From Bromus sterilis (taxonomy: Eukaryota; Streptophyta; Magnoliopsida; Poales; Poaceae): 64,000 bases of DNA. Where the stretch lies: contig OX465600.1 of NCBI GenBank assembly GCA_950022295.1, positions 311,436,031 to 311,500,030 of the forward strand, given 5' to 3'. Positions 44,701-54,583 of the stretch are shown in pieces. Below the pieces are notes generated by a model. That model saw only the letters and a list, made by a program, of their open reading frames with translations. It did not search any database and was not told where the DNA came from. Made by a program: the position numbers and the translations under genes. Within the stretch, counting starts at the first letter, position 1. Every line of letters starts with the position of its first letter.

Positions 44701-45711
44701 AGGCTTAGCCACAGTTGCCTTCGGCTTCGGAGTTTTAACAGGCTCTGGAGCTTTGGCTTCGGGCACAGCAGTAGGCTTAGCCACAGGCTTTGCCTTCGGG
44801 TCATGCCGTTCCTTGGTCCTCTGCTCGGTTGGAACAAGACGGCGGGGAGGCTTGGAGGACAGGGGTGCCTCAACCACCAAGTTCGTCAAGTCTATGTTCC
44901 TCTTGGGAGCAGGCGGTTCAGTTGGTTCTTGAAACTTAACACCTTTAGGAGCAGTTGGCTTCGCTCCAGCCTTCTTCTTCAGAGGCTTCTTTCTCAATTT
45001 CTTCTTAGGACTTGGGGGAATGGGTGAGTGCTCTGACTCATCATCTGCTTCATCAGCAGGATCTTCATCGATCGAGTCTTCAAGCTGAGCAGCTGGTTCA
45101 GCTTCATCATCCGCTTCGTGTTCAGCCTCCTCGTCTGAAGCAGGAGGGGGTGAATCACTTAGCTTCCGAAGCTTTCGCCTCTTCTTAGGCTTCGATGGTT
45201 CAGCCTCATAAAGCCCTGCAGCAGCAAGAGCTTTTGCCTTTTTCTCATCACGGATCCTCTTCTTTTCAGCCAGGATAGCAAGCCTTTCTTGCTCTTCAGG
45301 ATAATCATCCGGGGACTTGAGTGAATTTGGGTGCGGGACAGCCGGAGGCTTCGGGTAGTACTTCCTTCGGTTGGCTGCTGTGTACTGAGCGCACATGGCT
45401 GTGGTGTACCGATATGGTGGACTGAATGCAAATTGCATTGCCCACTTCCAAGATGGAATGATTTTGAACTTGTACCACCGAATAGCCCAATATCGACGAA
45501 TCTTTTGCAGTCGAATCTTTCTATCATGATCTGACTCTTCTGGAGGAGTATCATAGCCCATCTTGAGGCGAATGGCTTCGGGTATGCCTCGGGCATTATT
45601 CACTTCCTTTGTTTTGCCTCCTTTGCCCTTCTGCTTCGGTGGCTCTGGGTAATTCTCGAGTCCTTCAACAATGGGAGACTCAATCCCCATAGCAGCTTCT
45701 TCGTCAGACAT
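41785..45711 (-). CDS. Third ORF of the Copia element, 1308 residues (envelope-position protein)
   Basis: One uninterrupted ORF starting MSDEEAAMGIESPIVEGLEN, placed after pol where some Sireviruses carry an envelope-like gene. The N-terminal third is acidic with basic clusters (KPKKRRKLRKL, KKKLRKKPLKKK). A long Ala/Glu/Lys coiled coil spans about 348-462. A Pro-rich linker follows. A globular region (about 880-1100) contains YVSGTPEDTSTWILEWMIQG and DIINIPRHTG, resembling the plant transposon domain found in Athila-type ORFs (PF20167-like). The tail is acidic. I see no signal peptide or membrane segment, so an envelope role is not supported. The basic clusters fit a nuclear or nucleic-acid-binding protein. 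The ATG follows a CACAG acceptor-like site. Confidence 0.85.
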   Translation of the reverse strand: MSDEEAAMGIESPIVEGLENYPEPPKQKGKGGKTKEVNNARGIPEAIRLKMGYDTPPEESDHDRKIRLQKIRRYWAIRWYKFKIIPSWKWAMQFAFSPPYRYTTAMCAQYTAANRRKYYPKPPAVPHPNSLKSPDDYPEEQERLAILAEKKRIRDEKKAKALAAAGLYEAEPSKPKKRRKLRKLSDSPPPASDEEAEHEADDEAEPAAQLEDSIDEDPADEADDESEHSPIPPSPKKKLRKKPLKKKAGAKPTAPKGVKFQEPTEPPAPKRNIDLTNLVVEAPLSSKPPRRLVPTEQRTKERHDPKAKPVAKPTAVPEAKAPEPVKTPKPKATVAKPGQTFSQVGTKKLSEGELRKRDRIEAERLHAEAQAKAKAEREAKEKEKADREATDLEKQRKELAEANQQAEAKRKLAEAQAQEAKAAAEAKHLVEAEAKRQAQLDILRSKKAEKAARAAQKEAAVDMAPKEIPPKPVAAPVLEAQVEAEHSEHNFPDARKGELWDCLGLSQTYYKLAEAVNPQAVDIGNIYISPNLSVMVETLYNQLRDLHSRDRSETAKILKFQKRADEESDEDFKNEASAASKKIAAVNEQTKQNIQVYLGKIKSAIEECCKAHNASVLALDSKKREAMVKQLASPLPKLQPRKRRLIADTEETDEVSSHPAKKAPRKASPPRCRIIKLGKPTSKPSAPEVIPPRAPTPPPPQPAPQPSAQDNFAPETSPPPQAIPEKDYSSAHSAEESEDKQDEAQEQAVHTEANANAEIEAEAEAHELAIVTQPPRRITDARRHCIPAQDTQLDSIYPRETFPIFLGEGSSSRHGPEFDIEVHRKKLRFFGTSPYDSPRTTDDLRFWTAEQQILYTKLYCQKGVLFRHKYLDMHSLASATCFQNIMETIEAQNLTGLFAMETPFNSELVKQFYATLYVSGTPEDTSTWILEWMIQGKVFRMHTDEFMDIINIPRHTGEIAKVHMLPDPSEAEFASLLDPEVTGDHMPENIRPKHLVFISKTWFYILSNSLMPLSTANEESNILHPTRHALMKLTHGHVFDFEDCFLRYMVQAAELVHQLKPFAPWLQAICNHGRSEDYTAKHHPKLFCPPVRDTMNIFRRPNDPFATYVGVRQHVNERNMSKRFQKEVYHFEVAIRNQQLLENFIEGNQRQMQHLSDEINRVGNIALNNNQYLKVLKRHSWKGLRKFNSVKKLEADRIFKEYPHLQRHFSRNDSIDRPNPKIPSLDKIDEVLFVNPAEQIRPDTFSDEDSHTSKHEDDPLDDSDLELLQAPMDFDEEESPASTDGETSGDASSSGEDNVQGPRVAANA

Positions 45712-46796
45712 CCTGTGAACAGAATCATAGACAAGAGGGAAACGAACAGAGGGAATGAATAAGCACCGGCAAAGGTTTCGACCAAAACCAAAACAATTTT
45801 GACAGGAGCCCAGATCAATCTAATATTGGATGCAACTCTGGTTATGAATTAGGCTAGAACTAGTTCGCGAACAAGACCTAACCCAATCCAAAACACAGAC
45901 GAAATCGAGTCTTAAGCACTGACCTGAGAGAAGATGGGATTACTTTGGATTCTAAGAACAGTTTTCCCAAGGAGCAAGAAACAGCACGGATCAAACAGCC
46001 CTATAAAATAAATCAAAAACCCTAACAAAACTTAGATCCAAACCCTAGATGAAGAACACAGAGAACACGATTGGATCCAAGATGCTGTGTGTACCCTAAC
46101 TTGGTGACGCAAGGCGACTACAGCGACGGGGAGCGGAGAAGTGCTCTGCGTCGACGGGGAATGTCCACGGCGGCGGCGTTCCGGCAGTGAAGCGGCGACG
46201 GCGACGACGGAGACGAGAGCTCTGCGGTTGCTCGAGGTGGAAGGCGGAGAAGTCGGAGAGAATGAGCGTGGGGTGAACCATTTCGATGGGGAAACGCCTT
46301 AAATAGGCCTGACCTGGAGCGGTTACCAGATCAGATCGAACGATTCACAGCGACTGACTCTTCCGATTCAACGGCTCAGATGAAGTGGCGTATCGCGAGC
46401 GAATCTCAATGACCCGGAGAAGACGGGGACTCAACGGCCGAAGAATAAGTCTTGACCGAGAGCAAAAACTTCGATAAAGTTGGAAACATTTGCTTCGGAA
46501 CTCAATGATGCTCGAAGCAATATGCTTTCCGTTTCAATTGTGCTTAACATTCGAGATAGAAAAAATTGGGAGCGAAACAGAATGGAGGGGTAGGGTCCGA
46601 AACTTATCACTTCGAAGAACAACAACGAAGCTAAAAGTGATAAGCATAGGGGACAAAAGAAACGAATAAATAAAGAAAACTAAGAACAAAAAGCAAATGG
46701 CAAACGAAGCGAAACTTGGACGAAGGAAAACTCAAGCGAAACTAAACAAAAAGAAACACAAACGAAGGTGAATATATACAGTGAAAAGTTTAGATC
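45712..46796 (-). other. Spacer between Copia pol and the third ORF, possible internal promoter
   Basis: No ORF of note. On the minus strand a TATTTAAGG motif (46298-46305) is followed by CT-rich leader-like sequence and a possible GTTAGGG donor near 46100. A TTCTGTTCACAG acceptor-like site ends right before the ATG at 45711. This would give the third ORF its own spliced transcript. Inference only. Confidence 0.45.
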
Positions 46797-49700
46797 TTAC
46801 TGAACATTATGTGAGTCTAAGATGTTTAGCTCACATCTCAATGCACAAAACCTTTTCTCGTCCAATGGCTTCGTGAAAATATCTGCCAATTGATCTTCAG
46901 TTCTTACATGGCTAATCTCAATGTCTTCGCGCTGAACATGATCTCGAAGAAAATGATGACGAATATCAATATGCTTCGTTCGAGAGTGTTGCACAGGATT
47001 GTGAGCAATCTTGATGGCACTTTCATTGTCACAAAGCAGAGGGATTTTCTTCACATAAATACCATAATCTTTCAACGTTTGCTTAAGCCAAAGTATTTGA
47101 GTGCAGCATGAGCCAGCAGCAATGTATTCAGCTTCAGCAGTAGATATTGAGACACAATTCTGTTTCTTTGAAGCCCAACACACAAGAGATCTACCAAGAA
47201 AATGACAAGTGCCTGAGGTAGATTTCCTGTCAACCCTATCACCAGCCCAGTCTGAATCAGAATATCCAATCAAATCAAACTGAGTACCTTTGGGATACCA
47301 AAGTCCCAACGAAGGAGTATGTGCTAGATATCGAAGAATTCGCTTCACAGCTATATGATGCGATTCCTTCGGATTTGCCTGAAATCGAGCACAAATACAA
47401 ACTGATAGCATGATGTCAGGTCTGGATGCACATAAGTATAAGAGAGAACCTATCATAGACCAAAACTTTTTCTGATCGAAGGGTTTCCCTTTCTCATCTG
47501 CATCAAGAAAACCATTAGTAGGCATGGGAGTTCTAATGGTCTTGCATTCAGCAAGATCAAACTTCTTCAGGCAATCCTTCAAGTATTTCTCTTGTGAAAT
47601 AAAGGTGCCATTCTTCTGTTGTCGAATCTGAAGTCCAAGGAAAAACTTCAATTCTCCCATCATAGACATCTCATATTTCTTCGACATCATCCTTGCAAAT
47701 TCTTCGCTGATCTCAGTGTTAGTACCGCCAAAAATGATATCATCTACATAAATCTGACACACAAATAGATCATTGTTATATGATCGAGTGAAAAGAGTGG
47801 GGTCAGTTGTTCCTGGTTTGAAGCCTTTCTTCAGGAGGAAATCCTTCAATGTTTCATACCAAGCACGAGGTGCTTGCTTCAGTCCATACAAAGCTTTGTG
47901 AAGCCTGTACACCATATCAGGATTCTTCGATTCTTCAAAACCTGGAGGCTGCATAACATACACTTCTTCGATTTCACCATTAAGAAACGCACTTTTGACA
48001 TCCATTTGATATAGCAATATATTTTTGTGGTTAGAAAAAGCAAGCATGACACGAATGGATTCGAGACGGGCTACTGGAGCATAGGTTTCACCAAAGTCAA
48101 TGCCTTCGATTTGGGTGTAACCTTGTGCTACCAATCTAGCCTTATTTCTTACCACAATACCGTCTTCATCTTGCTTGTTGCGAAATATCCACTTGGTGCC
48201 AATAACGTTGTGCTTCGTGGGATCTGGCCTTTCAACAAGTGACCAGACCTTGTTCCTTTCAAATTGGTGAAGTTCTTCCATCATAGCCAATAACCAATCA
48301 GGGTCCTTCATGGCTTCATCATATTTTGAAGGCTCTAGCATGGAGACAAAAGAAAAGTTTCCACAGAAGTTAGCCAAGCGAGTGCGAGATCGAGTAGTGG
48401 GACGACCTGGTTGATTGATATCTTCAAGGATCGAATCCACATCAACTCTTCTTCGAACTCGTGATAACGCAGTATCATTTGCTTCAGGCTCAGCTTCTGC
48501 TTCAGGATCTGCATCAACTTCGGGTTCAGCTTCACCTTCAGCTTCAGCATTTCCTTCAGGATTAGCATTTCCTTCGTTCCTTTGACCTTCTTCGTCCTGT
48601 TCATCATTAGCTTCAGGATGTTGATCTCCAGCGCCCCGGGCTATGTGTGGGAACATTGGACCATCATCATTCCTAACAGCTTGACTTTGATTGGCTTCAA
48701 CAGGGCGAATCTCACCAACAGCCATGGACCTTATTACTTCATCAAAAGGAGGTTCATCTAGATCATGAGGCAAATGCTCCTTTTGAGAGCCATTAGTTTC
48801 ATCAAACCTTACATTCACAGTTTCCATAACTTTCCCAAAGTGAGAGTTATAGACTCTGTAAGTGTGAGAGTTTGAGCCATAACCTAAAAGAAAACCTTCA
48901 TGTGCCTTAGGGGCAAATTTGGAGCTATGATTCATATCTCTAATAAAGCATGGAGCACCAAATACCCTAAGATATGAGACATTTGGTTTATTACCAGTGA
49001 TAAGCTCATGTGAAGTCTTCTTCAAGAATTTGTGTAGGTAAACCTTGTTGATGATGTGACATGCAGTATTGATTGCTTCGGCCCAGAACCTAATAGGAGT
49101 CTTGTATTCAGCAAGCATAGTTCTGGCCATCTCAATAAGAGTTCTATTCTTCCTTTCAACTACACCATTCTGTTGAGGTGTATAAGCAGCAGAGAACTCA
49201 TGCGTAAAACCATGATCATCAAGAAAATCTTCAATATTTGTATTCTTGAATTCAGTTCCATTGTCACTTCGGATATGCTTCAGAGATAATTCATATTCGG
49301 TTTGAGCTCTCTTTGCGAATGACTTGAAGATTTCAACCACTTTGCTCTTGTCATCCAAAAAGAAAACCCAAGTATAACGAGAGAAGTCATCAACAATAAC
49401 TAGACCATATTTGTTTCCTCCCAGACTTGCATAATTTTGAGGACCAAAAAGATCCATATGAAGCAATTCAAGAGGACGAGTGGTAGTCATGATGGTCTTC
49501 GCTGAATGATGTTTCTTCGTAATTTTACCAGCTTCGCAAGCACTGCAGAGACGATCCTTATCGAATTTTACTTCGATAAGACCGATAACATGATTCTTCT
49601 TCACTAAGTTATGAAGGTTTCTCATTCCTGCATGACCAAGTCTTCGATGCCATAACCAACCAGATGAAGCTTTTGCCATTAAGCAGGTGGAAACAGCAGG

Positions 49701-50042
49701 GCCCGAAGAAAAATCAACAATGTATAGATCTCCCTTTCGGTAACCCTCGAAGACAAACGTGTAGTCATCCTGTGAAAAGACAACACAACGCGAAGCAGAA
49801 AACAACACAAGCATACCCATATCGCATAACTTTGAAATAGACATAAGATTATATCCAAGAGATTGGACTAGCATAACCTTGTCAATGTGCTTATCCTTCG
49901 ATATGGCAATCTTACCCAAACCTAACACTTTACCTTTGTTGTTATCACCGAAGGTAATGAACTTCAAAGAAGATTGAGATAGTTTTTCTTCGGTGAATAA
50001 CTCCTTGTCTCCAGTCATATGATTTGTAAAACCACTATCCAT
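46797..50042 (-). CDS. Copia pol polyprotein (protease, integrase, RT, RNase H)
   Basis: 1081 residues, no internal stop. Protease active site is MDSGFTNHMTGD at the first Met; the frame is open upstream to about 50090, so the real N-terminus is earlier. Pre-integrase zinc region: WLWHRRLGHAGMRNL with CSACEAGK. Integrase: LHMDLFGP, HIRSDNGTEF and TPQQNGVVERKNRTL (DDE). Reverse transcriptase: VIGTKWIFRNKQDEDG, LYQMDVKSAFLNGEIEEV, LYGLKQAPRAWYE and CQIYVDDIIFGGTN. RNase H: GYSDSDWAGDRVDRKSTSG, STAEAEYIAA and ADIFTKPLDEKRF. All catalytic residues that I can check are present. It is in a different frame from both gag parts, so expression needs a shift or was broken. Confidence 0.95.
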   Translation of the reverse strand: MDSGFTNHMTGDKELFTEEKLSQSSLKFITFGDNNKGKVLGLGKIAISKDKHIDKVMLVQSLGYNLMSISKLCDMGMLVLFSASRCVVFSQDDYTFVFEGYRKGDLYIVDFSSGPAVSTCLMAKASSGWLWHRRLGHAGMRNLHNLVKKNHVIGLIEVKFDKDRLCSACEAGKITKKHHSAKTIMTTTRPLELLHMDLFGPQNYASLGGNKYGLVIVDDFSRYTWVFFLDDKSKVVEIFKSFAKRAQTEYELSLKHIRSDNGTEFKNTNIEDFLDDHGFTHEFSAAYTPQQNGVVERKNRTLIEMARTMLAEYKTPIRFWAEAINTACHIINKVYLHKFLKKTSHELITGNKPNVSYLRVFGAPCFIRDMNHSSKFAPKAHEGFLLGYGSNSHTYRVYNSHFGKVMETVNVRFDETNGSQKEHLPHDLDEPPFDEVIRSMAVGEIRPVEANQSQAVRNDDGPMFPHIARGAGDQHPEANDEQDEEGQRNEGNANPEGNAEAEGEAEPEVDADPEAEAEPEANDTALSRVRRRVDVDSILEDINQPGRPTTRSRTRLANFCGNFSFVSMLEPSKYDEAMKDPDWLLAMMEELHQFERNKVWSLVERPDPTKHNVIGTKWIFRNKQDEDGIVVRNKARLVAQGYTQIEGIDFGETYAPVARLESIRVMLAFSNHKNILLYQMDVKSAFLNGEIEEVYVMQPPGFEESKNPDMVYRLHKALYGLKQAPRAWYETLKDFLLKKGFKPGTTDPTLFTRSYNNDLFVCQIYVDDIIFGGTNTEISEEFARMMSKKYEMSMMGELKFFLGLQIRQQKNGTFISQEKYLKDCLKKFDLAECKTIRTPMPTNGFLDADEKGKPFDQKKFWSMIGSLLYLCASRPDIMLSVCICARFQANPKESHHIAVKRILRYLAHTPSLGLWYPKGTQFDLIGYSDSDWAGDRVDRKSTSGTCHFLGRSLVCWASKKQNCVSISTAEAEYIAAGSCCTQILWLKQTLKDYGIYVKKIPLLCDNESAIKIAHNPVQHSRTKHIDIRHHFLRDHVQREDIEISHVRTEDQLADIFTKPLDEKRFCALRCELNILDSHNVQ

Positions 50043-50083
50043 GACCCATTCGGATCCACCGGAGACATAGCCCTGCAGAAGAA

Positions 50084-52704
50084 TTAGTTCTTCTTAACCA
50101 CCCACAAACGAGCAGGTGACTGAGAAGACGTTGAAGCACTGGTCGAAGCAATATTAAATCGAACAGGAGTGTATTGCTTCGGTGAACCATCAAGCACACC
50201 ATAAATGTAAGTCCTCTGCGAACGGTTAGCATAAGTATGAGCATATGCAATCTTAGTGTGATTATTATGAGGACGATACGTGTGGCGACCAGTACGATAG
50301 TATTGCTTCTGCGGAACATTTGATTCGGTCACCAATGGATCATTTCTTGTCTCAAGAGAGTAGAAATGATTCGGTGGTACCGAAGGCTTTCCCTGCATAG
50401 AATGGTTAGCAGGCAGTTTTTCCACAAGTGCTTTCTGCACCCATATCTGCCTCTTATAGAATCCATTCTTTGGTGGAGTACCTACATACTCAGCTAAAAC
50501 TTTTCCCTGTTCATCTTTCACGAGTTTGTAGTCTGAATCAAGTGATTCATCCACAATGACTTTGTTCATTTTGCAGTCGAAACCTGAAAGGTTAGCAATA
50601 TCAATGGGTTTCTCCTTCGCTAGAACCCAAACAGTCTTAGGATACTGCTCAGGCTCCCAATATGTGCCATCAGGATTTATCTTCCTCTCGAAACCAACAC
50701 CTTCATTCCTGGGATTCCTGTGAAGGAGAGCCTTTCTCAGGATGTCACAGAGATATTGGTGTCCTTGCACACTTTTGAACATGCCTGGTTCAAATAAGTT
50801 TTTCAACCTGAGGAGTTCCTCGGTAATAGCAGGATTTTCCTCATCGGAGGCATTAGTATCATCAATAACAATAGGAGCTTTCCCTTTGGAATCAGTTTTG
50901 CTTCGTTCCAAACAATCCAAACAAGGTGATTCAGTTTGATGATTTGCTTCAGAACCTTGTTGAGTCATGAGAGAGAGAGATTAACATTTTCCAATTCTTC
51001 ATGAGCCTCTGTCAGTTTTTCGAGAGCCATTTTCCTCTGAAGAAATTCATAGGTGAGCTTCTCATAATCAACTGAAAGAAGATCATGCCGAGAGGATAAT
51101 TCTTCAAACTTCTCCTTCAGAGCAACATGCTCATTGGTTAAAGTTTGACCTTTCTCAATCTCATCGATCAACAACGTTTCTGATTTCTTAATGGTTTTGC
51201 TTAGTGAATCAAGTTCATCTTGTTGAATTGAAGCAATTTTAGCAAGTTTAGCATAGCTTATCCTTGTGTCACTTTCCCATGATGAATAATCAGAAGTATC
51301 ATAGTTTGACTTGGATGAAGATACCTTTGCCTTGGCCATGAAGCAATATGCTGGAGTTTCATCTTCACTACTGTTGTTGGTGAAGAATGAGCTCGAAGCA
51401 TTGACTGAAGCATCTGCCGAAGCAAAGGCTAAACCAGCAACACCATCTGATTCGGACCCTAAAGCGGACCTTGAGTCTTGTTCAGCTTCGGAACCAGAGG
51501 CTTCATCTTCTGAGTTCATATCCTTTCCCAAATAGGCCTTGGCACGATGAGAGCTGCTTCGACGAGACGAGTGAGTCTTCGATGAAGAACCCTCACGCTT
51601 CTTATGATACTTCTTCCTTTTATCATCATCAGAATCTTTCTTCTTTTCCCTTCTTGAACTGGAATCATGTTTCTTTGACTCATGAATTCTGGAGGATCTG
51701 TAAGACTTCGATGAAGAGTCTCTGAGTGAATGCTTCGATTTGTTTTCAGCTTCCCACAGAGGGCAATCAGCAATGTAATGTCCTGGTTTCTTGCACTTAT
51801 AGCAGCAGTTGTCCTTCGATGGAGAGCTTCTTGAGGATGAACGGTGATAAGAATGACTTGAGCTTCTTGAAGGATAACTCTTCTTGGGTGAAGAAAAACC
51901 TTTCTTCTGAAAGCGATTGAAGCGTCTCATTATCAGTGCTAAATCCTTTCCAATGCTTGCGGGATCATCTGATTCGACACCTGAAGCAGAACTGACTTCG
52001 GGCGAAGAATGACGCAAAGCTTTTGCTTTCAAAGCATGAGATCTCCTTCGAGAACCATTTATGTCACGTTTCTCATCTTCTTCCATTTCAAAGGTAGTGA
52101 GTCTCTCAAGAACATCAGCAGCAACAAGACGTCTGTAATCAGTCCTTTCCTTGATCATCAGCACAATGTGATCAAACGAGTCATCTAACGAGCGAAGCAG
52201 AGTTCTCACAACAGAGTGAGGTGTAATGTCATCAGCACCGAGGGAAATCAATTCATTTGCAAGAGTTGTGAGTCTGCTGTAAATAGAACTGACTTTTTCA
52301 CCCTCGTTTCTCTTGAAGCGATAGCATTTGCTTCGGAGAGTGTCAATTCTGGCATCTTTCTGGGTAGAAACACCTTCACCAATCTTCTCAAGATAGTCCC
52401 AGACACCTTTGGCAGTTGGAATATTCTTCACTTCATGATACTTTTCAGGTGTCAAGTGATTGGTGATGAAAACCCAAACTACAGAATCAAGATCAATCAG
52501 CGTTGCTTCTTCAGGGGTGATCTCCTTCTCATCAGCAACAGTGACTCCATACAAGACAACTTGCCAGGCAGTTGAGTTGATAGCCATGATATTTCTTTTC
52601 ATCTTGTCCTTCCAGTACGGGTAGTCCTTCCCATTGAAAATAGGAATAGGTTCGCCAGAGCGAATAGCTGCGAAAGACATACTAGAAGACATACTTGAAA
52701 ACAC
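50084..52704 (-). pseudogene. Copia gag, split by one frameshift
   Basis: The first part (52704-50965, 579 residues) begins near MSFAAIRSGEPIPIFNGKDY, with the gag core YWKDKMKRNIMAINSTAWQV, VVRTLLRSLDDSFDHIV and the zinc knuckle CYKCKKPGHYIADC near 51790. A Ser/Arg-rich region and a coiled coil follow. It ends at a TGA that overlaps the ATG of the next frame (50965-50968). The break lies in a CT repeat (about five CT units), so a change of one dinucleotide unit explains it. The second part (50968-50084, 294 residues) reads MTQQGSEANHQTESPCLDCL to ARLWVVKKN. Gag packages element RNA. Confidence 0.85.
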
Positions 52705-52734
52705 TCCAGGAGGTTAATCCAAATAAAGAGTGCC

Positions 52735-52750
52735 TTGCTCTGATACCAAT
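52735..52750 (-). other. Primer-binding site (initiator tRNA-Met type) of the 14-kb Copia
   Basis: Plus-strand TTGCTCTGATACCAAT is the complement of ATTGGTATCAGAGCAA, directly beside the 5' LTR. Confidence 0.92.
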
Positions 52751-54034
52751 TGTTAGACCAAGTATGTGATCAGAGGGGGAGGGGGTGAATGATCACTTCA
52801 AAATTTTGCATGAAACTATGAAGTGAAGCATAACTCAGCAACCGAAAGGATTCAACAGAAAGGTAAATATCGAAGTAGAACATGATTGAAGCATAACATG
52901 GCGAATCAAAAGCATCGAATCAATTGCATCGAAGCAGATCACTGAAGCAATTGATAAACTGAATGTAAGTGCGGAAAGTAAAACGAACTCTTGACTCGGC
53001 GATGTTTGTTCGACCAGTTCACACCCTGCAAAGTGCTACGTCTGGTTGGAGGGACTTGTGATTGAACACAGGAGCTAACCTCTCTCCGTCCATATCTCCA
53101 CTGCACCAATCTCCTTGAGCTTGGTCAGTTCTTCACTCGTGGTTGATTATTGAGGAAATCACCGAAACCTTTGACAAACTAGACTTCAAGGCGACAATAA
53201 CTCTTCGCTCTCTGAAGAACAACTCTCTAACCGTCTAGGATAATTGCAGTTCTCCAAGATAAAAAGGCTAGAAAACTTCTTCCTAAGTCATAATGAATCA
53301 ACTCAGATCAATAGGACTTATGCTTCTGTGGATGGGTTTTTGATATGCTTCGGTGGGGTTGCTCTTTCTCTCTCCTCTGTAGGGAATCAATCTTGGAGCA
53401 GCCGCCCGCCAATGAGGGCGGGGTGGCGTATTTATAGGTGGCAATCCCTAGGTGCGAAATGACTGAAGTGACCCGATGTGGCAGCTTGACACCTGTCCCC
53501 AACGGTCATATTTCCAATCAATGCGCAACTTTACTTGCGGTCCAAGTAAAGTTGACTCACGGACTTGGTTCTGCTTCAGGAGCCGAAAGAACAAAGTCTT
53601 CGCTGGTGAAGCATTACCTAGCTCACATGAGATTTCTTCAACTCTGGTTTCTCACTGGTTTGGATTCGATCTGAGTCTTTTCATCAAAACCTTCGGAGTA
53701 CATTTACTAAACCCCTCTTGATAGTACGGTTTTTCCTATGACTCAAGGAAGTAAAAAGAACTACGCAAAAACAACTAAGTCTTGCGCCATCTTGGTCATC
53801 TTCTTCGATGAGACGAGCTTCAGGATTCCTTATCTTTTTAGGGGTCGACATCCGTGATAAACTTCGCTCCAGAGGATATGCTTCGATAAATGAGTAAATC
53901 TTCGTTGAAGCTTTATCACCAACCTATAACTTCAGGAACCTAACCATCTGTTTCACACTAGAAAACTTGTTAGTTCCTCTACTGTTTTGACCAACAATAT
54001 CCAAAACTTATGAGGGTATAACTTTGCTCTTACA
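52751..54034 (-). repeat. 5' LTR of the 14-kb Copia
   Basis: 1284 bp with about 13 substitutions relative to the 3' LTR by eye. A GTATTTATAGGTGG motif near 53428 may include the TATA box (minus-strand CTATAAATAC). Confidence 0.95.
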
Positions 54035-54039
54035 AGTTT

Positions 54040-54583
54040 GTATTGTTGCTGTGTCCTGGGTGCACAGTCTGTCCTAAAACTGCTGCCTTTTATTAAAGAT
54101 GTCTGACTCATCTGCGTGAATTTGTTTGCTTCAGCTAGTTATCTGCAAGGGTATAGACCTATGTTTCTGTCCTCATCGTTTGTCGTCTTGGTGAGCCATT
54201 TGGATCACTTAGTTGAAAATTTAGCTTAAGCTCTCGTCCGAGCTGCGTGCAGCTCGGATGAAGAACTTGATTTTATAACAACGTTAAGTAGCCCCTAAGT
54301 TTCGAGGAAACTTGGTGGATCACTTAGTTGAAAATTTAGCTTAAGCTCTCGTCCGAGCTGCGTGCAGCTCGGATGAAGAACTTGATTTTATGACAACGTT
54401 AAGTAGCCCCCAAGTTTCGAGGAAACTTGGTGGATCACTTAGTTGAAAATTTAGCTTAAGCTCTCGTCCGAGCTGCGTGCAGCTTGGATGAAGAAACTTG
54501 ATTTTATCTTTTCGGAATGAAACATGCTGAAAATGTAAATGGTGAAGGCGAAAATTCTTTATTGAAATAATCTTGTAAGAATC
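54040..54583. other. Gypsy spacer between integrase and antisense gene, with 115-bp tandem repeat
   Basis: No coding sequence. Three units (54202, 54317 and a partial one at 54432) repeat GGATCACTTAGTTGAAAATTTAGCTTAAGCTCTCGTCCGAGCTGCGTGCAGCTCGGATGAAG. CCGAGCTGC GT GCAGCTCGG is a perfect 9-bp hairpin; the third copy has one change in it. The tandem lies between the convergent 3' ends of pol and the antisense gene. Confidence 0.85.

Larger units (their letters stand above)
39973..54034 (-). mobile_element. Copia retrotransposon, Sirevirus/Maximus-like, 14 kb
   Basis: LTRs 39973-41256 and 52751-54034 (1284 bp each) start TGTTAGACCAAGTATGTGATCAG and end TTTGCTCTTACA, with target duplication AGTTT at 39968-39972 and 54035-54039. 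A tRNA-Met primer site at 52738-52750 abuts the right LTR. Polypurine AAAAAGGGGGAGAT abuts the left LTR and a second copy lies near 41731. Gene order is gag, pol, then a large third ORF, the layout of Sireviruses; length and layout resemble the Triticeae Maximus family. About 13 LTR differences by eye make it young. It sits six bases past the AATAAA of the Gypsy antisense gene. Confidence 0.95.

Noticed and set aside
44497..45027. Long plus-strand ORF opposite the Copia third ORF
   Set aside because: Low-complexity mirror of the A/E/K-rich coiled coil on the other strand. No domain or start context.
41785..45711. Calling the third ORF an envelope protein
   Set aside because: No signal peptide, cleavage site or membrane segment could be seen. 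Only its position matches.
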